In this document: positions 1 to 7,404 of the stretch, piece by piece
Layout of the letters: each line of letters opens with the position of its first letter
Position numbering within the stretch: position 1 is the stretch's first letter
Assembly (NCBI GenBank): GCA_037481875.1
Contig: JBBFKY010000015.1
Span: 1-46,326 of the forward strand
Source of the DNA: Desulfosoma sp.
GTDB lineage: Bacteria > Desulfobacterota > Syntrophobacteria > Syntrophobacterales > DSM-9756
Reading direction: 5' to 3'
DNA: 46,326 nucleotides
Translations under genes and position numbers: made by a program
The notes under the pieces: generated by a model
Seen by the model: only the letters and a program-made list of their open reading frames with translations
Database searches by the model: none
What the model was told of the DNA's origin: nothing

Positions 1-422
1 CCAGGCAAAACACATCCAGGTCCAAAGCCACATCCCCTGTGGAAAGAGGCGTTACGGGAACCTGGGTCTCTCAAGCAGTTCAACGCTAGCGGCGCCGGCA
101 AGACGTTCGAAAAGTCTCGCGTGCTTGTCGAAGCGCTGTCGCAAGGTTTCCTGAGAAGGGACCTTTTGGATGTCCAGAGCCTCTTTAAACCCGTGATCGC
201 CAGCCCCTCCTCGGTGCCTTCAAAGTCGCTATTCCCCAGACACAAAATCCCAATAGAGGTCTTGACCCCATCCGCATGAGAGATCACCGGCCGTCCCGGA
301 AATTCCTTTTCCAACCGTTGTCAGAGGTCCGTGCTGCCGTTGATCCAATGGCCCACAAGAACCAGGCCCGAGTAGGCGCTGGAGAAGACCTTCGAAGATT
401 GTTCAATCTCCGTTCTTTTAAT
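1..422 (-). pseudogene. IS1380-family transposase, N-terminal part, frameshifted
   Basis: Translating the minus strand in shifting frames gives recognisable IS1380 transposase blocks: KRTEIEQSSK at the N-terminus, then GILCLGNSDFEG, then KVPSQETLRQRFDKHARLFE, then TPLSTGDVALDLDVF. In the family the last block precedes the catalytic region. The blocks lie in different frames, an in-frame TGA follows the first, and the start codon is ATT instead of the ATG seen in the related copy at 7523. The gene is therefore dead. The C-terminal half lies outside the window. Confidence 0.85.
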
Positions 423-541
423 GAAGGCACCTAGCGGGTGAAATGGTGACAGGAGAGGCTAAAGCACAAAAGCAAATGAAATTCAGTACGATACATCCGG
501 CAAGATACTTTTCTTTATAGACACAATCTCACGGATTAAGG
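1..541 (-). mobile_element. IS1380-family element, terminal part, decayed
   Basis: Read on the minus strand, the tip at 541 starts CCTTAATCCGTGAG. The same tip occurs at 7405 on the plus strand, and a close variant (CCTGAATCCGTGAG) lies at 45742. About 180 bp from the tip inwards is alignable with 7405-7580 in inverted orientation. Deeper in, the strand encodes pieces of an IS1380 transposase. The element runs off the left window edge. Its tip lies directly against the end of the truncated hsdS gene, so the insertion interrupted hsdS. Family assignment rests on the transposase motifs and is confident; a named IS cannot be given. Confidence 0.85.
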
Positions 542-880
542 GTTTTGATAGTAGCAGGCCCCTATCTGCCGATTCCATATCGCTGTTCGCCCGATGTCTC
601 CTCCTTCACAAACCAATAGGTCACCGGCTTTCAACCCAAGCTTTCGCTCTTCAGCCTCTTCAAAGTGCATGTAGTCCAGAGTGGAGAGGTCCACTCGCCC
701 CCACAAGACGTTAGCGGTTCGCAGAAACGGACGCATTGGAGAGCCGGAGCGCGACTTCGGCGAGAGAGACTTTCCCTGCTGTATTTCAAAAACCTCCCCC
801 AACCGCACCACCCGCCACTCTTCGGGCAGGGGGCCGAGTTCGGTCAGGCGGAAACCGGCGGGCAAATCCTCGAGTTTCAT
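536..880 (-). pseudogene. hsdS: Type I restriction-modification specificity subunit HsdS, truncated by IS
   Basis: HsdS chooses the DNA target of a type I methylase or restriction complex. The 114-residue product has the classic start of the first target-recognition domain (GPLPEEWRVVRLGEV, then LRTANVLWGRVDLS and GDLLVCEGGDIGR) and breaks off after ACYYQN, where full proteins continue for roughly 300 more residues. The last codon and the stop (Pro-TAA) come from the IS1380 tip at 541. Starting at 880 is chosen because that ATG overlaps the PIN-gene stop (877-879) in an ATGA junction, implying translational coupling. An upstream in-frame ATG at 916 is possible but buried in the PIN gene. The fragment lacks the second recognition domain, so it is probably non-functional unless the remainder beyond the IS is used. 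Confidence 0.88.
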
Positions 881-1374
881 GGTTGCTTCTCCCATGCCTT
901 CAGGCGCCTCTGACATTCGTTTGCCGGCAGTCGGCTGCCTTGCGCCAGCATCTCCCGCAGCGCGTGGGCGGCAGCTGCGGTGGTGAGCAATCCTGCGGCT
1001 ACCAGCTCATCCAGCAGCCACAAGGTGCCGCGCACGGTAACCCCGTTCTGCTCCGCCGCCTCTCGCAAACGGCGGTTGCTGGTCAGCAGGATCGCCCGCT
1101 CGCGTTGTGCCAGCACCAGATGCGCCCGGTCGTATACAGTGAGGGCGGAGTAACGGCTACCGATGGCGATGATCTGCGAAATGTCCTCCCCAGATAACGC
1201 CATGACTTGCAATCCCAAACCGTGCAATGTGTCCGGCGTAGGATCGTTCAGTTCCGCCATCGCCAGGTCGGAAATCATCCAGTCGGCCTCCAAATGGAAC
1301 AGTGACTGCAATATGGCACCACGTGCACAGTCAATCAACACGCTGGCATCAATAACGCAGCGGAATCTCCTCAT
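877..1374 (-). CDS. PIN-domain protein (putative toxin, VapC-like nuclease)
   Basis: This 165-residue protein has the PIN fold pattern of a small metal-dependent RNase: Asp9 in CVIDASVLID, Glu41 in AMAELND and Asp83 in TVYDRAH. A LLTSNRRLREAA block follows, in which the usual fourth acidic residue is Asn101. It overlaps the upstream XRE-ImmA gene by 26 bp and the downstream hsdS fragment by 4 bp, so the three are one translational unit. XRE/ImmA genes followed by a PIN gene are a known toxin-antitoxin-like arrangement, which makes the neighbour the likely controller. Whether it is an active toxin is not shown, and the Asn substitution is a reason for caution. Confidence 0.8.
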   Translation of the reverse strand: MRRFRCVIDASVLIDCARGAILQSLFHLEADWMISDLAMAELNDPTPDTLHGLGLQVMALSGEDISQIIAIGSRYSALTVYDRAHLVLAQRERAILLTSNRRLREAAEQNGVTVRGTLWLLDELVAAGLLTTAAAAHALREMLAQGSRLPANECQRRLKAWEKQP

Positions 1375-2413
1375 GCGGGCGTTGTACCTCGATCATGAAT
1401 TGCGTCAGGGGCTTGCCCAGGAGTTCCGCTGCGCGTTCGGGTCCGATCACATCGTCGCGCAGGGCTCGCAAGACCAGCCGCTCAAGCCGCGTGCTAGATT
1501 CGCACGGGTAGGGGGCGCCCGGCTCGGTGATGTGCCATCCCTGGCTGCGAAAAGTCCGATAAAGCTTCTGTGCCGTCTGCGGGGAGATGATCGCCAAATC
1601 CTGAGCGCGGTGCACCCAGCCCTGCATGCTTAGCCCGTACTTTTGCTTGAGCAGATGAAGCTCCACGAGATCCAAGGAATGGCGTCGCCAGCCTAACTCG
1701 TTGAACACCGTCGGCTTGGCAACCAGGAAGGCAGCGGCGAAACGATTGGCCGCCTGCTCAACTCGTGCTTCGCTCCACGTCTCCGGCAGATCCAACACCA
1801 GATGCGCCAGTTCATGCGCCATGCTGAAACGCTGGCGATCCCCAGGCGCGTCCTGCTTAACGACGATCACCGGCGTCACCCCGTTGGCCACTAGCGAAAG
1901 TGCGTCAAAGTGGTCGTTCCCCGGCACAAAGCCCACTTTGATTCCAACGGCTTCCAGCGTTTCGGTCAGGTTGGGGATGGCATCTAACCCCAGTTGCCAG
2001 GCCTCGCGCAGGGCAATAGCAACGTCCTCTACCTGGTCCAAATGCGCTACCTGGCGGGAAAAGGTGGGCATAACAAACGATCGTTCTTCGCCGAGCAGGC
2101 ACTCGATGGTCGTGTAGCGTTCCAGCCAATCCTGCACCTGGGCCTGAACATGAATCTCTGCCCGCCGCGTCATACTGCTCCGGTGGCGACGATAGACCGG
2201 TTCGGTCAACGTCACCGTCTGCGGCCGCAGCAGATATTCTATGCTGACCCCCAGCGCATCGCTCAGGCGCAGCAAAACGCCCGAGCCGGGCATATCTTCG
2301 TTGCGCTCATATTTCGAGATGGCTTGTGCGCTCACGCCAACCCGTTCTGCCAGAGCACGCAAGCTCAAACCTGCGCCTTGGCGACTGCTCTTGAGCCGTT
2401 CACCGAGTTGCAT
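1349..2413 (-). CDS. XRE-family regulator with ImmA/IrrE metallopeptidase domain
   Basis: The 354-residue protein starts with a helix-turn-helix of the XRE/Cro type (about residues 5-60, with VGVSAQAISKYERNEDMP). It continues into an ImmA/IrrE (DUF955) zinc peptidase domain with HELAH at 200-204 and a candidate third ligand Glu near 220 in VEQAANRFAAAFL. Proteins of this design act as repressors or as proteases that relieve repression. The start ATG follows a GGGAGCAGGGG ribosome site. About 40 bp upstream a strong promoter sits inside a 40-bp inverted repeat, so autoregulation is likely. It is probably the antitoxin or controller of the PIN protein encoded next. Confidence 0.88.
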   Translation of the reverse strand: MQLGERLKSSRQGAGLSLRALAERVGVSAQAISKYERNEDMPGSGVLLRLSDALGVSIEYLLRPQTVTLTEPVYRRHRSSMTRRAEIHVQAQVQDWLERYTTIECLLGEERSFVMPTFSRQVAHLDQVEDVAIALREAWQLGLDAIPNLTETLEAVGIKVGFVPGNDHFDALSLVANGVTPVIVVKQDAPGDRQRFSMAHELAHLVLDLPETWSEARVEQAANRFAAAFLVAKPTVFNELGWRRHSLDLVELHLLKQKYGLSMQGWVHRAQDLAIISPQTAQKLYRTFRSQGWHITEPGAPYPCESSTRLERLVLRALRDDVIGPERAAELLGKPLTQFMIEVQRPHEEIPLRY

Positions 2414-2452
2414 GGCCCCTGCTCCCCTGAAATGTTCTCACGATTCACCTTG

Positions 2453-2492
2453 CGGTTTACATTGTAATAGATAATCTATCATTTGTAAACCG
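2453..2492 (-). promoter_or_regulatory. Promoter and nested operator of the XRE-ImmA/PIN operon
   Basis: On the minus strand TTTACA (2489-2484), a 17-base spacer and TACAAT (2466-2461) form a near-consensus sigma-70 promoter. It coincides with two almost concentric inverted repeats: outer arms of 9 bp (2453-2461 and 2484-2492) and an inner 13-bp palindrome ATAGATAATCTAT (2467-2479). A dimeric XRE repressor bound there would cover both promoter hexamers. Confidence 0.8.
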
Positions 2493-2559
2493 AAAGGAAC
2501 TCGGAGTGTGGCCCGCGATTAGCGAGAGAACCGGAACCGCGTTGAGAGGTCAACCTGTG

Positions 2560-2615
2560 CACCTCCAGCAGGGGGGCTGAGTTCAGTCATCTGGAAGCTG
2601 GGGGGAGGGCCTCCT
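2560..2615 (-). pseudogene. Relic of an hsdS 5' end (middle copy)
   Basis: The minus strand here reads PPSFQMTELSPP in one frame. This matches the start of HsdS (GFRLTELGPLP at the true gene, GFPMTELGPLP at the relic near 4087). The DNA core at about 2567-2588 differs at a few positions from the cores at 825-846 and 4066-4087. There is no start codon and no continuation into a recognition domain. It lies between the Fic gene and the promoter of the XRE gene. Confidence 0.65.
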
Positions 2616-2830
2616 CACGCGGCGCGGCGGCGCGCCCGGTCCCGTTGGCAGGTGCGTTCATCGCTTCCGTCCTCCGTTCTCGGTCGCACCGGTATCCCGG
2701 GCAAGGCGTGCCGGGCGGCGACTTTGGGTACTCGATTCGGTCATTCGGTTTCTCTCCGGCGATTTGTACTAAGTTTCAATTCTCTCTGGGCAAATTATAC
2801 TTTTTCGCCCAAAAGTTTAATTTTGAACAA

Positions 2831-4015
2831 CTACGCCGGCCCTTCATCGTGGATCACGTCCAGGATTTCTTGCGCTGCATAGGTCTTGCCGTAAGAGCCT
2901 TCACTGATCAACTGCAAGATGCCTGCCTGAACAAGTCGTTCCACGTTCTTTTGGGCACTGGGGTAGGTAACGTTCAACATACGCTGCGCTTGTGGTATAG
3001 TGAGTATCGGTGTCGTGTAAAGACTATCCGCCAGACGCAAAGCCAGGGCCGACGTCCGCGCCTGGGTCAGGCGCGCGCGCCAGCTTTGCTGCAGGTCTTG
3101 CAGCTTTTTGGCACGGATCGTTGCATCCAGGGCCTGTTCGGCCACACCGCGCAGGAAGAAGAGCAGCCATTCGCGCCAGGCCCCGCGCTCGCTTACCTCC
3201 AGCAACAAATCGTAATAAGCCTGGCGGTGACGATGAAAATACGCGCTCAGGTAGAGCAGGGGCAGCGGCAGCAGATCCCACTGCACGAGCAACAGCGACA
3301 GAAGCAGGCGCCCAATGCGACCGTTCCCGTCTACGAAGGGATGGATGGCCTCAAACTGGTAGTGCACCAGCCCCAGGCGGATCAGCGGCGGATAGTCGTC
3401 CTCGCGGTGCAGGTATTTCTCCAGCGCGTCCAGCGCCGCGTGCATCTCCGCCGGGGGTGGGGGCACAAAGGTCGCCTCGTTCAACGTGCAGCCGGGCGGA
3501 CCGATCCAGTTCTGCGTGCGCCGGAACTCGCCCGGCGTGGTATGTCCGCCGCGCACACCGGCCATCAGCCGCTCGTGCAGCTCACGGATCAGGCGCAGGC
3601 TGACCGGCAAGGTCGTCAGGCGCTTCAGACCGTACTCCAGCGCGTTCACGTAATTCAGCACCTCGCGTACATCCGATTCGGGCACGGACGACTCCATGCC
3701 GGGCAACGGCAGTTGTCTCGCCTCGTAGGCATACAAGTCGGTAATATCCGCCCGCGTCCCCTCGATGCGCGAGGAAAGCACCGCTTCACGGCGCACAAAG
3801 GGGCCGATGAGCAGATGGGGATTGGACATGGTGCGCCCTAAGCCGGCCAGCTCGCTCAGGGCCCGGTCCGCCGCGGAAAGTACGGCGGTTAATTCCCAAT
3901 CTGCCGGCAGGCGCGGCGGCAAGGGGTTGGGCACGAAAGCCCAGTAAGCCGTGTCCCCCTGTCCAACCCGGATGACTTTTCCGGATGTGCTATTTTCAAA
4001 TCGCTTCGGATCCAT
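2831..4015 (-). CDS. Fic-family protein (putative AMP-transferase, class II)
   Basis: Fic proteins usually transfer AMP from ATP to hydroxyl groups of target proteins. The 394-residue product has the complete catalytic motif HPFVDGNGRIGR at 225-236. It also has an N-terminal inhibitory helix motif SSRIEG at 81-86 (the S/T-x-x-x-E-G/N pattern whose Glu blocks ATP binding). The C-terminal 100 residues look like a winged helix (ILTIPQAQRMLNVTYPSAQK). The ATG at 4015 follows AAAGGA. It sits between two hsdS relics inside the hsdM-hsdS interval, so it is a passenger of the restriction-modification operon. The target is unknown; a toxin or regulatory role is an inference. Confidence 0.9.
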   Translation of the reverse strand: MDPKRFENSTSGKVIRVGQGDTAYWAFVPNPLPPRLPADWELTAVLSAADRALSELAGLGRTMSNPHLLIGPFVRREAVLSSRIEGTRADITDLYAYEARQLPLPGMESSVPESDVREVLNYVNALEYGLKRLTTLPVSLRLIRELHERLMAGVRGGHTTPGEFRRTQNWIGPPGCTLNEATFVPPPPAEMHAALDALEKYLHREDDYPPLIRLGLVHYQFEAIHPFVDGNGRIGRLLLSLLLVQWDLLPLPLLYLSAYFHRHRQAYYDLLLEVSERGAWREWLLFFLRGVAEQALDATIRAKKLQDLQQSWRARLTQARTSALALRLADSLYTTPILTIPQAQRMLNVTYPSAQKNVERLVQAGILQLISEGSYGKTYAAQEILDVIHDEGPA

Positions 4016-4055
4016 GAATTTGTCCTTTGGGTTGCCTTCTCAACCTCTGCGCGTC

Positions 4056-4124
4056 TCATGTTTCCGGCAGGGGGCCGAGTTCGGTCATCGGGAAGCCGGG
4101 GGGAAGAACGGTATACTCGCTCAT
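4056..4124 (-). pseudogene. hsdS 5'-end relic coupled to hsdM
   Basis: A 22-codon reading frame starts at 4124 with an ATG overlapping the hsdM stop (ATGA), exactly where hsdS starts in ordinary hsdMS operons. It ends in TGA just after the HsdS-like sequence GFPMTELGPLPE. A 22-bp stretch (4066-4087) is identical to 825-846 in the truncated hsdS and lies in the same reading frame. I read it as what remains of the original hsdS start after other genes entered the locus. Confidence 0.8.
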
Positions 4125-5656
4125 AGCGCCAGCCCCATTTCTTTCAGCACGTCGCGCAGGGCGCGGTCCGCCGCCGTCCGTTCCTCCTCAGCCTCGCGCA
4201 GCAGTACCATAGCTTCCTCCAATGGCAGAGTTTCCTCCTGCCCGTTTACGCTGACGTAGCGACTAGGAGAAAGGTTATAGTCATTGCGGGCGGCATCCTC
4301 GCGGGTGATAATCGCGGCAAACCCTTCCTCGGCCCGCCAGCCGTGATATACGTTCGCGATGGCGGCGATGTCGGCGTCGGTCAGGTAGTTCTTGGGCCGG
4401 CCTTTGCCATAGCGCCGGCTGGCGTTGATGAGCAGAATCTCGCCGGGGTGGCGCTTTTTGCGGTGGATGACAATGATCACTCCCGGCGCGGTGGTGTTGT
4501 AGAAAAGATTTTCGGGCAGCAGAAGCACCGCCTCGATCAGATCTCCCTCCACGAAGGCCTTGCGGATATCGCGCTCGCGGTTAGAGCCCTGGTTGCCGCT
4601 ACCGCGGCTGACCGCGCCGGTATCCAGCACGACCGCCATGCGCCCGGTCTCATTGAGCGAGGCCAGCATGTGCTGCAGCCAAGCCCAGTCGGCGCTGGAG
4701 GCAGGCGGGATGCCGAGGCCGAAACGGTCGTAGGGGTCGTTTTCGTAGAGATCGGTCGGGAAGTTCTGATTCCACATCGGGTTGGCCACCACGACGTTGA
4801 AGGTTTTCAGGCGGCCAGCGTCGTCCTTGAAGGCTGGGTGGCGCATGGTGTCGCCGATGCGGATGTCAGCCTCCAGGTCGTGGATGACGGCGTTCATACG
4901 CGCCATCGCAAAAGTTGCCGAGTTGATTTCCTGCCCGAAAAGACGCAGCGGCTGAAGGGAGGTCGGCAGCCGCCGCCGGTTGTTCTCCTGGACGCCGTGC
5001 GTTTCCAGCAGGCGCAGGTGGCATTTGATGAGCAGACCGCCGGAGCCGCAGCAGGGGTCGTAGATGCGCTCACCCGGCCGCGGCTCAATGAGCCGTGCCA
5101 TGAGCACCGCTACTTCGCGCGGGGTGTAGAACTCCCCGGCGCTCTGGCCGCTATCTTCGGCGAACTTGCGCAGCAGGTACTCGTAGGCGCGCCCGAGCAC
5201 GTCCGGCTCCACGTCGTCGAGACCCAGCCGGTGGCGGGAGAGTACCTCAATGAGCTGCGCCAGGTAGTCGTCCGGGACAATGCGCTGTCCGGCTGTGGTG
5301 GCGTTAAAGTCCACTATGTCAATCACGCCCTGCAGGCGAGGGTTCTCGCGGGCCACAGCGCGGACTGCGTCGGTCAGGTACTGGCCCAGGCCGGCTGGGG
5401 CGTGGGTGCGGATCGCCTCCCAACGTGCGTTTGCCGGTAGGTAGAATCGCACGAGTCGGTGATCTTGCTCCACCAAGCGCGGGGCCTCCTTGCCCAGTTC
5501 GGTCTTCAGATGCGCCACTTCATCGTCAAAAACATCGGACAGCCGCTTGAGGAAGCCCAGCGGGAGAATATAGTCCTTGAATTTGGCGGAGTCTACAGGC
5601 CCGCGGATGGCGCAGGCGGCGTCCCAGAGCCAGGTTTCCAGTGTCGTTACATCCAT
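4121..5656 (-). CDS. hsdM: Type I restriction-modification methyltransferase HsdM
   Basis: HsdM transfers methyl groups from S-adenosylmethionine to adenine in type I systems, guided by HsdS. The 511-residue protein has the N-terminal helical domain, the AdoMet-binding motif DPCCGSGG (about residue 199), the catalytic motif as NPMW (about residue 291; this variant of NPPY/F occurs in many HsdM proteins), and the late block RNDYNLSPSRYV. Start 5656 is chosen for the GAGGATGG ribosome site just upstream; an in-frame ATG at 5701 lacks one. The stop overlaps an hsdS relic by 4 bp. No hsdR lies in the window, and hsdS is broken, so methylation by this locus is doubtful. Confidence 0.93.
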   Translation of the reverse strand: MDVTTLETWLWDAACAIRGPVDSAKFKDYILPLGFLKRLSDVFDDEVAHLKTELGKEAPRLVEQDHRLVRFYLPANARWEAIRTHAPAGLGQYLTDAVRAVARENPRLQGVIDIVDFNATTAGQRIVPDDYLAQLIEVLSRHRLGLDDVEPDVLGRAYEYLLRKFAEDSGQSAGEFYTPREVAVLMARLIEPRPGERIYDPCCGSGGLLIKCHLRLLETHGVQENNRRRLPTSLQPLRLFGQEINSATFAMARMNAVIHDLEADIRIGDTMRHPAFKDDAGRLKTFNVVVANPMWNQNFPTDLYENDPYDRFGLGIPPASSADWAWLQHMLASLNETGRMAVVLDTGAVSRGSGNQGSNRERDIRKAFVEGDLIEAVLLLPENLFYNTTAPGVIIVIHRKKRHPGEILLINASRRYGKGRPKNYLTDADIAAIANVYHGWRAEEGFAAIITREDAARNDYNLSPSRYVSVNGQEETLPLEEAMVLLREAEEERTAADRALRDVLKEMGLAL

Positions 5657-5831
5657 AATCCATCCTCGCTTTGAAAGGTTTTCTTCGATCAGGTCATCCA
5701 CGTCCTGCTTGCCCGAGCCGGTGGCAGGTCCGGGTGCGGGGCGGAGGTCTTTTGCCGGCTGTTATTGGGTGTTTTGTGGCAGGTTAGGCGTCCGATCGGC
5801 TGTTCTCGTGAATCCCGGCGTCCGAAACGAC

Positions 5832-5863
5832 AAAACGCCCCGCCTTCCGTACTTGACGGCGGG
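5832..5863 (-). terminator. Possible rho-independent terminator upstream of hsdM
   Basis: On the minus strand CCCGCC and GGCGGG (5863-5858 and 5844-5839) can pair around a 13-base loop, followed by GCGTTTTG. The T run is short. It would end transcription arriving from the right before hsdM. Confidence 0.35.
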
Positions 5864-6434
5864 CGGGTCCTGGGGCGGAATCACTTTCGCCGCGCGGGAC
5901 CACACACCAACTGGCCTGCGCCTGGAGCTGTGTTGGTTTTAGTTTCTAAATCGAGAAAGCGACGTGTCCAAGTTTTCAAAGTTTCGTCTTTGATGTATTT
6001 TCGAAGCAGGTGGGAGGCGCCTCTCGCTCCCCCAAACTACTAACCCGAGACTATCTCTTTCCTTGGGGGCACGGGCCACTGATCCGCTCATTTTGGGAGC
6101 GGAGTTTCCACGCTTCCGGATGAACCGGCGACTTGAGGCATAGATCGTGCCGCGCCGTAGCCCTACAGGCCCATATTATAAAACTCGCTTTGGGAACTGC
6201 CACAAACCAGGTGGTTCTCGAAGGGGCGTTGATTTTCTCGGGTCGCCGCCTCAGAAAAAAAAGTTCTCGCTCTCAAACCTTGTCAATTCTTGGTGCGACG
6301 GCCCACAACCGCCGCCATCTTTATCTGAACTCTATCGTTCATCACCCCAGGTTCCTAAGGATCACGTGGTTTGCTATCCCACAGGAGTATGGTAATTTGA
6401 CAAGGTAGCAGGAAACTTGGGTAAGGAGTGCGCC
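5864..6434. other. Intergenic stretch without a supported gene
   Basis: Short reading frames occur on both strands, but none has a ribosome site or a recognisable family. Upstream of the nuclease gene at 6435 the sequence is more AT-rich than the island genes. I see no convincing promoter or repeat. Confidence 0.5.
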
Positions 6435-7397
6435 ATGGGGGGCTACGATGCGGCCGTGAAGGTTGTTTTGTCCCACTGCCGGCAGGCCGCGCTGGAATAT
6501 TTTCTTGGACTGGATGTGGCGGAATCTGAGCTCTTGGAACTTCCTCAGGAAACGGCTACGGTCAGGCGGAGCGATTTCCCCATTCGGGTGCACACGTCCG
6601 ACGGGCGTGTCTTTATTGTTCTCCTGGAAGTTCAAAGCCGGTGGGAACCCCAAGTCCCCTTGAAGCTTTTGGAATACGATGTTCGCTACCGCTTGAAAAC
6701 GGGTCTTACGGTCTATCCCGCAGTGATGCTTCTCGTTCCCAGCGGAAACGTGGTGGAATCCTTTGAGAACGACTTCATTCACTACCGGTTTCGGGTCATT
6801 TCCCTTGCGGCTATGGACGCTCGAAAGGTGCTGGAATCAGGAAATCCGTGCCTCATGCCTTTTGTTGGGCTCATGCGGGGAGGCTCCGAAGTTTTTCAAA
6901 TGGCCGAAGAGGTCATCTACGAATCACAGCTCAAACGAAGCGACAAGGCGGATCTTTTGACCGGCATGGCACTCCTTTCAGGCTTGGTGGACAAGGATTT
7001 ACCCAGGAAATTGCTGGATCGCAGGAGGGATATTATGACGGAATCCTATGCCTATGAACTGATCAAGAAGGAAGGCTATGAAGAGGGTCTCCGTTCGGGG
7101 ATAGAACGCGGAAGACAAGAGGGATTAGAGCAGGGATTAGAGAAGGGATTAGAGAAGGGATTAGAGCAGGGATTAGAGCGGGGATTAGAGCAGGGAATGC
7201 AGCAGGGAACGTTGGAGGCCACGAGGGAACATATTATAGAAACGCTGGATGCACGGTTTCAGGATATTCCCAAAGACGTCCTGCGTTGTCTTCGAAGGAT
7301 CCAAGAGGTGGATGCTTTGAAAATCCTTTTCAAGAGAGCTCTAAGGGTTCGCTCCCTCGACGAATTCCAGGAATCCCTGAAACGCCTTCTTGATTAG
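6435..7397 (+). CDS. Rpn-family PD-(D/E)XK nuclease (transposase-like, putative phage-defence protein)
   Basis: The 320-residue protein belongs to the Rpn/YhgA-like group (recombination-promoting nuclease, formerly annotated as putative transposase). The nuclease core shows FLGLDVAESELLEL, then the conserved VFIVLLEVQSRWEP strand with the PD-(D/E)XK-type E-x-Q, then LLEYDVRYRL. The C-terminal part carries an in-frame 12-bp repeat encoding GLE[Q/K/R] units and ends in a helical tail (RVRSLDEFQESLKRLLD). Start 6435 is set by TAAGGAG eight bases upstream; a TTG at 6417 has none. The gene stands alone, oriented against hsdM, and ends 8 bp before an IS1380 tip. Rpn proteins are DNA endonucleases with toxic, anti-phage activity, so membership of the island fits. 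Confidence 0.85.
   Translation: MGGYDAAVKVVLSHCRQAALEYFLGLDVAESELLELPQETATVRRSDFPIRVHTSDGRVFIVLLEVQSRWEPQVPLKLLEYDVRYRLKTGLTVYPAVMLLVPSGNVVESFENDFIHYRFRVISLAAMDARKVLESGNPCLMPFVGLMRGGSEVFQMAEEVIYESQLKRSDKADLLTGMALLSGLVDKDLPRKLLDRRRDIMTESYAYELIKKEGYEEGLRSGIERGRQEGLEQGLEKGLEKGLEQGLERGLEQGMQQGTLEATREHIIETLDARFQDIPKDVLRCLRRIQEVDALKILFKRALRVRSLDEFQESLKRLLD
7035..7397 (+). CDS. Putative intragenic antitoxin (RpnS-like) from an internal start
   Basis: Inside the Rpn gene an in-frame ATG at 7035 follows a perfect AGGAGG (7023-7028) with six bases between. Translation would give a 120-residue C-terminal product starting MTESYAYELIKKEG and containing the whole GLEQ/GLEK repeat. In characterised Rpn systems, as I recall the published work, a short in-frame protein of this kind dimerises with and blocks the full-length nuclease. 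The start is seen in the sequence; the function is inferred from the family. Confidence 0.6.
   Translation: MTESYAYELIKKEGYEEGLRSGIERGRQEGLEQGLEKGLEKGLEQGLERGLEQGMQQGTLEATREHIIETLDARFQDIPKDVLRCLRRIQEVDALKILFKRALRVRSLDEFQESLKRLLD
7122..7205 (+). repeat. 12-bp coding tandem repeat in the Rpn gene
   Basis: Six near-identical units of GGATTAGAGCAG (variants with AAG or CGG at the end) fill 7122-7193, and a degenerate seventh follows to 7205. Each unit encodes Gly-Leu-Glu-(Gln/Lys/Arg). Unit gain or loss keeps the frame, so it would change tail length without killing the protein. Confidence 0.95.
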
Positions 7398-7404
7398 CTT
7401 AATT

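Noticed and set aside
2645-3841. 398-codon plus-strand frame opposite the Fic gene
   Set aside because: It is the antisense shadow of a gene with a complete Fic motif; the translation is rich in Arg and Gln with no recognisable domain.
4343-5440. 365-codon plus-strand frame opposite hsdM
   Set aside because: Antisense shadow of hsdM; no ribosome site and no domain likeness.
7122-7205. CRISPR-like array
   Set aside because: The units are contiguous 12-bp coding repeats without spacers.
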